A DNA stretch of 13,037 bases from SHLJ01 sp041618535 (GTDB taxonomy: Bacteria > Bacteroidota > Bacteroidia > Flavobacteriales > Flavobacteriaceae). Under the pieces are notes generated by a model that did not search any database, was not told the DNA's origin, and was given only the letters and a program-made list of their open reading frames with translations. Positions within the stretch are counted from its first letter, which is position 1. Every line of letters starts with the position of its first letter. The stretch is taken from positions 1 through 13,037 of the forward strand of contig JBFKFP010000072.1 of the NCBI GenBank assembly GCA_041618535.1, read 5' to 3'. Made by a program: the position numbers and the translations under genes. This document shows positions 7,341 to 13,037 of the stretch, one piece after another.

Positions 7341-7532
7341 ATGAAACAAACTGAGATCAAAGGATTATCAAATGCCGAACTCCAGGAGAAACTGGGGGAG
7401 ATTAAAAAAAGTTATGCCGACTTGCGAATGGCTCATGCGATTTCACCGCTTGAGAATCCCATTCAGCTTCGTACAATGAGACGTACTATTGCAAAATTGG
7501 CCACAGAATTAAATAACCGAGAATTACAATAA
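7341..7532 (+). CDS. rpmC: 50S ribosomal protein L29 (uL29)
   Basis: L29 is a small two-helix protein next to L23 at the exit tunnel mouth. The product is 63 residues from the ATG at 7341, beginning MKQTEIKGLSNAELQEKL. The frame is open three codons further upstream to a TTG at 7332, but family members begin at this ATG, so the shorter start is preferred. The antiparallel coiled-coil pattern is evident, and the second helix carries the signature QLRTMRRTIAKLATELN. It has the typical position between rplP and rpsQ. Confidence 0.96.
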   Translation: MKQTEIKGLSNAELQEKLGEIKKSYADLRMAHAISPLENPIQLRTMRRTIAKLATELNNRELQ

Positions 7533-7549
7533 TTCTATTCCTGCTGAAG

Positions 7550-7807
7550 ATGGAAAAAAGAAATTTAAGAAAAGAACGTATTGGTGTTGTTACCAGCAAC
7601 AAGATGCAGAAATCTATAGTGGTTTCCGAAGTCAAGAAAGTGAAGCACCCTAAATATGGTAAATTCGTTTTGAAAACGAAGAAATACGTTGCTCATGATG
7701 AAAAGAATGACTGCAACGAAGGGGATACCGTCAGGATCATGGAAACCAGGCCTTTGAGTAAATCGAAGTGCTGGAGATTAGTAGAAATCATTGAAAGAGC
7801 TAAGTAA
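7550..7807 (+). CDS. rpsQ: 30S ribosomal protein S17 (uS17)
   Basis: S17 is an OB-fold protein that binds 16S rRNA early and stabilises the 30S body. The 85-residue product shows RNLRKERIGVVTSNKMQKSI at the N terminus, then HPKYGKFVLKTKKYVAHDE and GDTVRIMETRPLSKSKCWRL, all diagnostic. The Asp-Glu-Lys-Asn segment near residue 50 is the usual loop. It is the last gene of the classical S10 cluster; rplN starts only 2 bp later, so no boundary with the spc cluster is visible in this genome. Confidence 0.98.
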   Translation: MEKRNLRKERIGVVTSNKMQKSIVVSEVKKVKHPKYGKFVLKTKKYVAHDEKNDCNEGDTVRIMETRPLSKSKCWRLVEIIERAK

Positions 7808-7809
7808 TT

Positions 7810-8178
7810 ATGGTACAGCAAGAATCAAGATTAAAGGTAGCAGACAATACGGGCGCCAAGGAGGTTTTGACCATCCGTGTGCTCGGTGGAACCAAACGCC
7901 GTTATGCTTCTGTTGGTGATAAGATAGTAGTCACTGTAAAGGATGCAACACCGAACGGGACAATTAAAAAGGGAGCCGTTTCAACCGCTGTTGTAGTCAG
8001 GACCGTAAAAGAGGTGAGACGTCCGGATGGATCGTACATCCGTTTTGATGACAATGCTTGTGTATTGTTGAATCCACAGGGAGAAATGAGAGGCACTAGG
8101 GTTTTCGGACCAGTTGCCAGAGAGTTGAGGGATAAGCAATTTATGAAAATAGTATCGCTTGCACCCGAGGTGCTTTAA
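7810..8178 (+). CDS. rplN: 50S ribosomal protein L14 (uL14)
   Basis: L14 lies on the interface side of the 50S subunit, contacts 16S rRNA, and is the target of the silencing factor RsfS. The 122-residue product is the exact usual length. It begins MVQQESRLKVADNTGAKE and contains KIVVTVKDATPNG, the VVVRTVKEVRRPDGSYIRFDDN block near residues 61-82, and GTRVFGPVARELRDK towards the end. It opens the spc cluster directly after rpsQ, with a 12-bp gap to rplX. Confidence 0.98.
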   Translation: MVQQESRLKVADNTGAKEVLTIRVLGGTKRRYASVGDKIVVTVKDATPNGTIKKGAVSTAVVVRTVKEVRRPDGSYIRFDDNACVLLNPQGEMRGTRVFGPVARELRDKQFMKIVSLAPEVL

Positions 8179-8190
8179 AAGACAATTAGG

Positions 8191-8502
8191 ATGAAAAAAA
8201 TCAGAATAAAGGCTGGAGATACCGTAAGGGTAATAGCAGGAGACCATAGGGGTGCCGAGGGCCGTGTCATGAAGGTTATTCGTGATGAGAACAAGGCCAT
8301 AATCGAGGGCATCAATATCGTCAAGAAACACATGAAGCCTAGCGCTCAGAACCCTCAGGGAGGGATAATCGAGAAAGAGGCTCCAATAAATGTATCCAAC
8401 CTTTCCTTGCTTACCTCCAAAGGGGAGACCACCCGTGTTGGGGTCAGGATGGAAGGTGACAAGAAGGTGAGATACTCTAAAAAATCGAACGAAGTAATTT
8501 AG
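8191..8502 (+). CDS. rplX: 50S ribosomal protein L24 (uL24)
   Basis: L24 is one of the two proteins that start 50S assembly, and it lies near the exit tunnel. The 103-residue product has an N-terminal KOW motif (GDTVRVIAGDHRGAEGRV, about residues 9-26) followed by INIVKKHMKP and GGIIEKEAPINVSNL, the standard L24 signature. This is the only gene here that ends in TAG; every other visible stop is TAA. A run of seven A after the ATG encodes KK and is in frame. Confidence 0.98.
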   Translation: MKKIRIKAGDTVRVIAGDHRGAEGRVMKVIRDENKAIIEGINIVKKHMKPSAQNPQGGIIEKEAPINVSNLSLLTSKGETTRVGVRMEGDKKVRYSKKSNEVI

Positions 8503-8507
8503 TCGTC

Positions 8508-9059
8508 ATGTCATACGTACCAAGATTAAAGAAAGAATATAAAGAGAAAGTAATCCAGTCCCTCACCGAGGAGTTTGGATACAAGAACGTCATGATGGTG
8601 CCCAAACTTGAAAAGATCGTTATCTCAAGAGGTGTTGGTGCTGCCGTGGCAGACAAAAAACTGATCGACTACGCGGTTGAGGAATTATCCAGGATCGCTG
8701 GTCAGAAGGCCGTTGCTACCATTTCCAAGAAAGACGTGGCGTCCTTTAAGCTGAGACGTGGAATGCCTATTGGTGCGAAAGTGACCTTAAGAGGAGAGCG
8801 CATGTATGAGTTCCTTGACAGGTTGGTGACCACCGCTTTGCCTCGGGTAAGGGATTTCAGTGGAATCAAGGAAAACGGATTTGATGGTCGTGGGAATTAT
8901 AACCTGGGCATTACAGAACAGATCATATTCCCGGAGATCAACATCGACAAAGTAAATAAGATAGCCGGGATGGATATCACTTTTGTGACCTCGGCCAAAA
9001 CCGATAAAGAGGCAATGTCCTTATTGACAGAATTAGGATTACCCTTTAAACGAAATTAA
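8508..9059 (+). CDS. rplE: 50S ribosomal protein L5 (uL5)
   Basis: L5 binds 5S rRNA in the central protuberance and touches the P-site tRNA and S13. The 183-residue product shows MVPKLEKIVISRGVG near residues 30-44, GQKAVATISKKDVASFKLRRGMPIG in the middle (it begins at about residue 65), PRVRDFSGI, and GNYNLGITEQIIFPEI, all typical. In E. coli the S8 repressor binds the mRNA at the start of rplE. The gap before this gene is only 5 bp here, and I see no clear S8-like bulged hairpin at its start. Confidence 0.98.
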   Translation: MSYVPRLKKEYKEKVIQSLTEEFGYKNVMMVPKLEKIVISRGVGAAVADKKLIDYAVEELSRIAGQKAVATISKKDVASFKLRRGMPIGAKVTLRGERMYEFLDRLVTTALPRVRDFSGIKENGFDGRGNYNLGITEQIIFPEINIDKVNKIAGMDITFVTSAKTDKEAMSLLTELGLPFKRN

Positions 9060-9061
9060 TT

Positions 9062-9331
9062 ATGGCAAAAGAATCAATGAAAGCCCGCGAGGTAAAGCGC
9101 GCGAAAACTGTTGCAAAATATGCTGCCAAGCGAAAGGCGTTAAAGGAAGCCGGAGATTATGAGGCTTTGCAGAAACTGCCCAGAAACGCGTCCCCTATCC
9201 GTATGCACAATCGTTGCAAACTGACAGGACGTCCAAAAGGCTACATGAGACAGTTTGGAATTTCACGTGTTATGTTCCGCGAAATGGCGAACAAAGGCTT
9301 GATTCCGGGAGTTAAGAAAGCTAGTTGGTAA
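9062..9331 (+). CDS. rpsN: 30S ribosomal protein S14 (uS14, zinc-free long form)
   Basis: S14 belongs to the 30S head, next to S3 and S10. The 89-residue product is the long form without a zinc ribbon: it has a single cysteine (Cys52, in HNRCKLTGRPKGY) and no CxxC pairs. The signature RMHNRCKLTGRPKGYMRQFG is followed by ISRVMFREMANKGLIPGVKKASW at the C terminus. The ATG is 2 bp after the rplE stop. The stop is followed by 66 bp before rpsH, the second longest gap in the window. Confidence 0.98.
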   Translation: MAKESMKAREVKRAKTVAKYAAKRKALKEAGDYEALQKLPRNASPIRMHNRCKLTGRPKGYMRQFGISRVMFREMANKGLIPGVKKASW

Positions 9332-9342
9332 AATTATAAATT

Positions 9343-9376
9343 GGTTTCAGGTTCGGCTTTTAAACTGCCGAAAACC
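9343..9376 (+). promoter_or_regulatory. Bulged hairpin between rpsN and rpsH
   Basis: GGTT (9343-9346) can pair with AACC (9373-9376), and TTCGGC (9352-9357) with GCCGAA (9367-9372). This gives ten pairs with a five-base bulge (9347-9351) on one side and a nine-base loop (9358-9366). There is no following T run, so it is not an intrinsic terminator. It lies in an unusually long gap, 22 bp before the S8 start codon. An mRNA site for a ribosomal protein repressor or an RNA processing site are possible; neither is shown by the sequence. Confidence 0.35.
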
Positions 9377-9397
9377 GTTACCGCAAATGAATATACT

Positions 9398-9796
9398 ATG
9401 TACACAGATCCTATTGCGGATTATTTGACCCGAATTCGGAATGCGATGAGAGCTAACCACAGGGTGGTTGAGATCCCATCTTCCAATTTGAAGAAGGAGA
9501 TCACCAAGATATTGTTCGATCAAGGCTATATCTTGAGTTACAAATTTGACGACTCAACGGTCCAGGGAACCATCAAGATCGCTTTGAAATATACACCTGA
9601 CACCAAAGAGCCGGTAATCAAGAAAATACAAAGGATCAGTAAACCCGGTTTGCGTAAATACGCCAGTTCTAAAGAACTGCCTCGTATTCTCAACGGCCTG
9701 GGAATTGCAATCGTTTCTACCTCTCACGGTGTTATGACCGCCAAACAAGCTCAAAAGGAGAATGTTGGTGGTGAGGTATTGTGCTTAGTTTACTAA
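9398..9796 (+). CDS. rpsH: 30S ribosomal protein S8 (uS8)
   Basis: S8 binds helix 21 of 16S rRNA and is essential for assembly of the central 30S domain. In E. coli it is also the translational repressor of the spc operon. The product is 132 residues from the ATG at 9398 and begins MYTDPIADYLTRIRNAMRA, the usual S8 start. The frame is open 19 codons upstream to a TTG at 9341, but those residues have no match to the family and coincide with a hairpin, so they are treated as untranslated. The C-terminal signature STSHGVMTAKQAQKENVGGE followed by LCLVY is intact. Confidence 0.96.
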   Translation: MYTDPIADYLTRIRNAMRANHRVVEIPSSNLKKEITKILFDQGYILSYKFDDSTVQGTIKIALKYTPDTKEPVIKKIQRISKPGLRKYASSKELPRILNGLGIAIVSTSHGVMTAKQAQKENVGGEVLCLVY

Positions 9797-9815
9797 TCGA
9801 AAAAGATTTTAAAGT

Positions 9816-10358
9816 ATGTCAAGAATTGGAAACAATCCCATAGCAATCCCGGACGGGGTCACCGTTGAAGTTAAAGAAGACGTGATCACGGTTAAAGGGC
9901 CATTGGGTGAATTATCACAGAAGTATGAAGGCGTTTCCTTCAATATAGAAGAAGGTGAAATCACTGCTGAAAGACCTTCAGACAGCAAAGTGCACAGGGC
10001 ACAGCATGGTCTGTATCGTTCTTTGGTTAACAATATGATAGAAGGAGTTTCTAAAGGATTCACAAAGGAACTGGAACTGGTGGGAGTAGGTTACAGGGCA
10101 ACTAACCAGGGTCAGAAATTAGATCTTGCATTAGGATTTTCGCACAATATCGTGATGAATATCGCCCCGGAAGTAAAGGTGGAGACCATTTCAGAAAAAG
10201 GTAAGAATCCTATCGTTAAACTGACCTCGCACGACAAGCAGTTGGTTGGTCAGGTTGCAGCAAAAATTCGCTCATTCCGCAAGCCGGAGCCTTATAAAGG
10301 TAAGGGTATCAAGTTCAAGGGTGAGCAGATCAGAAGAAAAGCAGGTAAATCAGCTTAA
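9816..10358 (+). CDS. rplF: 50S ribosomal protein L6 (uL6)
   Basis: L6 lies near the sarcin-ricin loop and the factor-binding site of the 50S subunit. The 180-residue product has the two repeated L6 domains: the first from MSRIGNNPIAIPDGV to about residue 80, the second with LVGVGYRA near residues 88-95. It ends with the diagnostic KPEPYKGKGIKFKGEQIRRK followed by AGKSA. The gene ends TAATAG, two adjacent stops. The 19-bp A/T-rich spacer before it has no Shine-Dalgarno site. Confidence 0.98.
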   Translation: MSRIGNNPIAIPDGVTVEVKEDVITVKGPLGELSQKYEGVSFNIEEGEITAERPSDSKVHRAQHGLYRSLVNNMIEGVSKGFTKELELVGVGYRATNQGQKLDLALGFSHNIVMNIAPEVKVETISEKGKNPIVKLTSHDKQLVGQVAAKIRSFRKPEPYKGKGIKFKGEQIRRKAGKSA

Positions 10359-10369
10359 TAGTTAGAGTC

Positions 10370-10726
10370 ATGGCATTAACAAAGACTGAAAGAAGAAAAC
10401 GTATAAAGAACAGGATACGCAAGGTGGTTTCCGGAAATGAAGCCCGCCCGAGATTATGTGTATTCCGAAGCAATAAAGAAATCTATGCCCAGGTTGTAGA
10501 CGATGTGAAGGGTGAGACCATTTGTTCGGCATCATCACGAGACAAGGACATCAAAAAAGCGAAGGGCAATAAATCGGAAATAGCTGCATTGGTTGGAAAG
10601 TCGATTGCAGAGAAAGCTATCAAAGCCGGAATCGAGACGATTGCGTTCGATCGTGGTGGATATTTGTATCATGGACGGGTTAAATCATTAGCTGACGGTG
10701 CGAGAGAAGCCGGACTAAAATTCTAA
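10370..10726 (+). CDS. rplR: 50S ribosomal protein L18 (uL18)
   Basis: L18 binds 5S rRNA with L5 and helps attach it to the 50S subunit. The 118-residue product has a basic N terminus (KTERRKRIKNRIRKVVSG), then RPRLCVFRSNKEIYAQVVDD at about residues 27-46, and the C-terminal signature FDRGGYLYHGRVKSLADGAR followed by EAGLKF. Its length is typical. It starts 11 bp after rplF and ends 6 bp before rpsE, in the standard order. Confidence 0.98.
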   Translation: MALTKTERRKRIKNRIRKVVSGNEARPRLCVFRSNKEIYAQVVDDVKGETICSASSRDKDIKKAKGNKSEIAALVGKSIAEKAIKAGIETIAFDRGGYLYHGRVKSLADGAREAGLKF

Positions 10727-10732
10727 GACATT

Positions 10733-11257
10733 ATGTATCAGAAGTATAAAAACGCAGAATTTGTAAAACCAAGTGGCTTAGAGCTTAAGGATCGTTTGGT
10801 TGGTGTTCAACGTGTAACCAAGGTGACCAAAGGTGGTCGTGCCTTCGGATTCTCGGCTATCGTTGTGGTAGGTGATGAAAATGGTGTTGTAGGTCACGGA
10901 CTTGGAAAATCGAAAGATGTAGCCAGCGCTATTGCCAAGGCTGTAGAGGATGCTAAGAAAAACCTGGTCAGAATTCCTATTGTAAAAGGAACTCTTCCTC
11001 ACGAGCAAAAAGGAAAATACGGAGGCGCACGGGTTAACATCATTCCTGCTGCCCCTGGTACAGGGGTTATAGCAGGTGGAGCTGTAAGAACTGTTCTTGA
11101 GGCAGTTGGCGTACATGATGTGTTATCGAAATCACAGGGGTCATCAAATCCGCACAACGTGGTGAAGGCAACTTTCGATGCCTTATTGCAATTGCGTGAC
11201 GCAAAGATGATTGCCCATGACCGGGGAATCAGCCTTGAGAAAGTGTTTAACGGATAA
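10733..11257 (+). CDS. rpsE: 30S ribosomal protein S5 (uS5)
   Basis: S5 sits at the back of the 30S subunit near helix 34, contributes to decoding accuracy, and with S3 and S4 surrounds incoming mRNA. The 174-residue product carries the N-terminal dsRBD-like domain with the spectinomycin-loop segment VTKGGR at residues 31-36 (no change suggesting resistance is seen). It continues with GVVGHGLGKSKDV and the C-terminal APGTGVIAGGAVRTVLEAVG and GSSNPHNVVKATFDAL segments. The start at MYQKYKNAEF matches flavobacterial S5. Confidence 0.98.
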   Translation: MYQKYKNAEFVKPSGLELKDRLVGVQRVTKVTKGGRAFGFSAIVVVGDENGVVGHGLGKSKDVASAIAKAVEDAKKNLVRIPIVKGTLPHEQKGKYGGARVNIIPAAPGTGVIAGGAVRTVLEAVGVHDVLSKSQGSSNPHNVVKATFDALLQLRDAKMIAHDRGISLEKVFNG

Positions 11258-11269
11258 AAAATAGTAGTG

Positions 11270-11452
11270 ATGGCAAAAATTAAGGTTACCAAAACTAAGA
11301 GCGCGATCAACAGGACTCAAAACCAGAAGCGGACTCTGATCGCACTGGGATTGAAACGTATTGGTCAGACTGTTGAACATGATGCCACCCCGAATATTCT
11401 CGGAATGGTAGATAAAGTAAAACATTTGGTTTCTGTAGAGGAAACAAAATAA
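11270..11452 (+). CDS. rpmD: 50S ribosomal protein L30 (uL30)
   Basis: L30 is a small ferredoxin-like-fold protein on the surface of the 50S subunit. The product is 60 residues from the ATG at 11270 and begins MAKIKVTKTKSAINRTQNQK. A GTG lies directly before it at 11267, so a 61-residue reading is possible, but ATG with MAKIKV fits the family. The signature TLIALGLKRIGQTVEHDATPNILGMVDKVKHLV is complete, with its first part at about residues 22-33. It is placed between S5 and L15 as in most bacteria. Confidence 0.97.
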   Translation: MAKIKVTKTKSAINRTQNQKRTLIALGLKRIGQTVEHDATPNILGMVDKVKHLVSVEETK

Positions 11453-11463
11453 TTTGAATGGCA

Positions 11464-11916
11464 ATGGATTTAAGCAATTTAAAGCCTGCAAAAGGTTCCG
11501 TAAATAAAAACAGCAAGCGCGTTGGCAGAGGCCAGGGTTCGGGAAAAGGTGGTACTGCCACCCGTGGACACAAAGGCGCAAAATCGAGGTCCGGGTACTC
11601 CAGGAAACTCGGTTTTGAAGGAGGGCAGATGCCCCTGCAAAGACGTGTTCCCAAATTTGGGTTTAACAATATCAACAGGAAGGAATACCAGGGAATTAAC
11701 CTGGATACCATCCAGGAGTTGGTAGACAACAAAAAGATAAAAGGATCATTGGATTTCGATCAGATCGTAGCATTGCGATTGGCTCGTAAAAATGAATTGG
11801 TGAAGATATTGGGTCGTGGTGAATTGAAAGCCAAGGTTAAAGTTAGCGCTCACAAATTCACAGCTTCGGCCAAGGCAGCCATTGAGGCAGCCGGAGGAGA
11901 AGCCGTTACCCTTTAA
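11464..11916 (+). CDS. rplO: 50S ribosomal protein L15 (uL15)
   Basis: L15 is a late 50S assembly protein with a long basic N-terminal arm buried in 23S rRNA. From the ATG at 11464 it has 150 residues and begins MDLSNLKPAKGSVNKNSKR, the usual flavobacterial start. A second ATG in the same frame two codons upstream (11458) would give 152 residues, and the sequence cannot exclude it. The Gly/Lys-rich arm (GRGQGSGKGGTATRGHKGAK) leads into GFEGGQMPLQRRVPKFGF. The C terminus has VKILGRGELKAKVKVSAHKF and EAAGGEAVTL. secY begins 14 bp later. Confidence 0.97.
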   Translation: MDLSNLKPAKGSVNKNSKRVGRGQGSGKGGTATRGHKGAKSRSGYSRKLGFEGGQMPLQRRVPKFGFNNINRKEYQGINLDTIQELVDNKKIKGSLDFDQIVALRLARKNELVKILGRGELKAKVKVSAHKFTASAKAAIEAAGGEAVTL

Positions 11917-11930
11917 TTAGACCATTAACG

Positions 11931-13037
11931 ATGAAAATCTTAGAAACTTTAAAAAGTATTTGGAGGATTACCGAGCTTAAGGACAGGATTATCCTGACCC
12001 TGGGTTTACTATTGGTTTATCGTTTTGGTGCCCAAATCACGCTTCCTGGTATCGATTCAACCCAATTGACAGAACTGGCCGGGAATTTTGAAGGCGGAGG
12101 AATTGGATCCATCCTTAATATGTTTACCGGAGGCGCCCTGGCAAAGGCGTCGGTATTCGCTCTCGGGATCATGCCGTACATCTCGGCTTCGATCGTTGTG
12201 CAGCTGATGGGGATCGCCATTCCATACCTGCAGAAATTACAGAAAGAAGGGGCAAGCGGACAAAAGAAAATCACGCAGATCACAAGGTGGTTGACCATCG
12301 CGATCTGTTTGGTGCAGTCACCCGCTTATCTGGGAAGCCTGGGATCACTAGGTGTTCCGGATTCAGCCTTTCTTCTAGTCCAGCAGGGACTGGGAACCGC
12401 ATTCTATTTCAGTTCTGTGATTCTTCTTGTCACCGGTTGTATCTTCGCGATGTGGCTGGGTGAAAAGATCACAGACCGGGGTATCGGTAACGGTATCTCC
12501 CTGCTTATCATGGTAGGAATAATCGCCACATTGCCACAATCTTTCATTCAGGAATATGTGGCGAGAGTAACCGAGTCAAATGGTGGTTTGATCATGATCC
12601 TGATCGAATTAGTGATCTGGATGATCATTATCCTGGCCTGTGTTATGCTGGTGATGGCTGTGCGAAAGGTAGCCGTGCAATATGCACGCCGGACCGCTCA
12701 AGGAGGATACGAAAGGAATGTTTTTGGTGCCCGACAGTTTATACCGCTTAAGTTGAATGCTTCAGGCGTGATGCCGATAATCTTTGCGCAGGCTATAATG
12801 TTTGTGCCAGGACTGATAGGTGGAACGAATATGCTGAAAGATACTGGTGTAGGACAGTTTTTACAGGCTGAATTCGGAGGTAATATCTTCGGGTTCTGGT
12901 ATAACCTGGTCTTCGCCATCCTGGTGATCGTATTTACTTATTTCTATACCGCAATCACGGTGCCTACCAATAAGATTGCTGATGATCTGAAGCGCAGCGG
13001 AGGATTTATTCCGGGTATAAGACCTGGGACAGAAACA
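11931..13037 (+). CDS. secY: Preprotein translocase subunit SecY (3' end cut by window)
   Basis: SecY is the channel of the Sec translocase in the inner membrane; with SecE and SecG it passes unfolded proteins driven by SecA or by translating ribosomes. The ATG at 11931 begins MKILETLKSIWRITELKDR, and 369 codons stay open to the window edge. A full protein has about 440-450 residues, so the last transmembrane helices are missing. The first transmembrane segment is near residues 20-36. The plug region precedes GIMPYISASIV at residues 79-89. MWLGEKITDRGIGNG lies at residues 174-188, RKVAVQYARR follows at about 245, and a conserved ASGVMPIIFAQ stretch is centred on residue 281. The sequence ends just after GGFIPGIRPG. 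It closes the spc cluster; infA and rpsM would be expected downstream. Confidence 0.97.
   Translation, partial: MKILETLKSIWRITELKDRIILTLGLLLVYRFGAQITLPGIDSTQLTELAGNFEGGGIGSILNMFTGGALAKASVFALGIMPYISASIVVQLMGIAIPYLQKLQKEGASGQKKITQITRWLTIAICLVQSPAYLGSLGSLGVPDSAFLLVQQGLGTAFYFSSVILLVTGCIFAMWLGEKITDRGIGNGISLLIMVGIIATLPQSFIQEYVARVTESNGGLIMILIELVIWMIIILACVMLVMAVRKVAVQYARRTAQGGYERNVFGARQFIPLKLNASGVMPIIFAQAIMFVPGLIGGTNMLKDTGVGQFLQAEFGGNIFGFWYNLVFAILVIVFTYFYTAITVPTNKIADDLKRSGGFIPGIRPGTET

Noticed and set aside
9062..9796. Possible S14-S8 fusion by read-through, since rpsN and rpsH are in the same frame with 22 open codons between the rpsN stop and the rpsH ATG
   Set aside because: The stop is TAA, the least leaky codon, and both proteins are complete with normal ends. 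Sharing a frame and lacking stops over 22 codons is expected by chance often enough.
11307..11732. A 141-codon - strand frame opposite rpmD and rplO, and other - strand frames over 100 codons near 1589-1933, 7981-8331 and 10778-11581
   Set aside because: All lie opposite clear ribosomal protein or fusA coding sequence and show no motif, so they are shadows and not antisense genes.
1..13037. An accessory, mobile, CRISPR or defence system hidden in the window
   Set aside because: Every long stretch is explained by conserved translation genes in standard order. No repeats, integrase, transposase, tRNA gene or composition change was seen.

Overview
This window is a stretch of bacterial housekeeping chromosome: a fused str–S10–spc ribosomal protein locus with 24 genes, all on the + strand. 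The protein sequences point to Bacteroidota, most likely class Flavobacteriia. L22, L15, L16, S5 and EF-G have the flavobacterial character. tuf is missing between fusA and rpsJ, Shine-Dalgarno sites are almost absent, start codons follow A/T-rich sequence, and TAA is the stop in 22 of the 23 genes whose stop is visible. Base composition is moderate and looks uniform, with no sign of horizontal transfer. I cannot name a genus.

Layout. Positions 6-2935 hold the end of the str group plus the first S10 gene: rpsG (S7), fusA (EF-G) and rpsJ (S10). rpsL would be expected just upstream, outside the window. Positions 2936-3099 are the only long gap. It ends in a strong intrinsic-terminator-like hairpin just before rplC. 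Positions 3100-7807 are the rest of the S10 cluster: rplC, rplD, rplW, rplB, rpsS, rplV, rpsC, rplP, rpmC and rpsQ. Positions 7810-13037 are the spc cluster: rplN, rplX, rplE, rpsN, rpsH, rplF, rplR, rpsE, rpmD, rplO and a 3'-truncated secY. Apart from the 164-bp and 66-bp gaps before rplC and rpsH, spacers are at most about 20 bp, and rplC and rplD overlap by one base.

Together these genes supply parts of both ribosomal subunits, the translocation GTPase EF-G, and the membrane channel SecY, to which translating ribosomes dock. The whole window reads as one co-transcribed unit, probably modulated by an attenuator before rplC.

I found no mobile element, CRISPR array, RNA gene or accessory system. 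The parts that deserve a second look are non-coding: the rpsJ-rplC leader with its competing pairing segments, and a bulged hairpin in the rpsN-rpsH gap.
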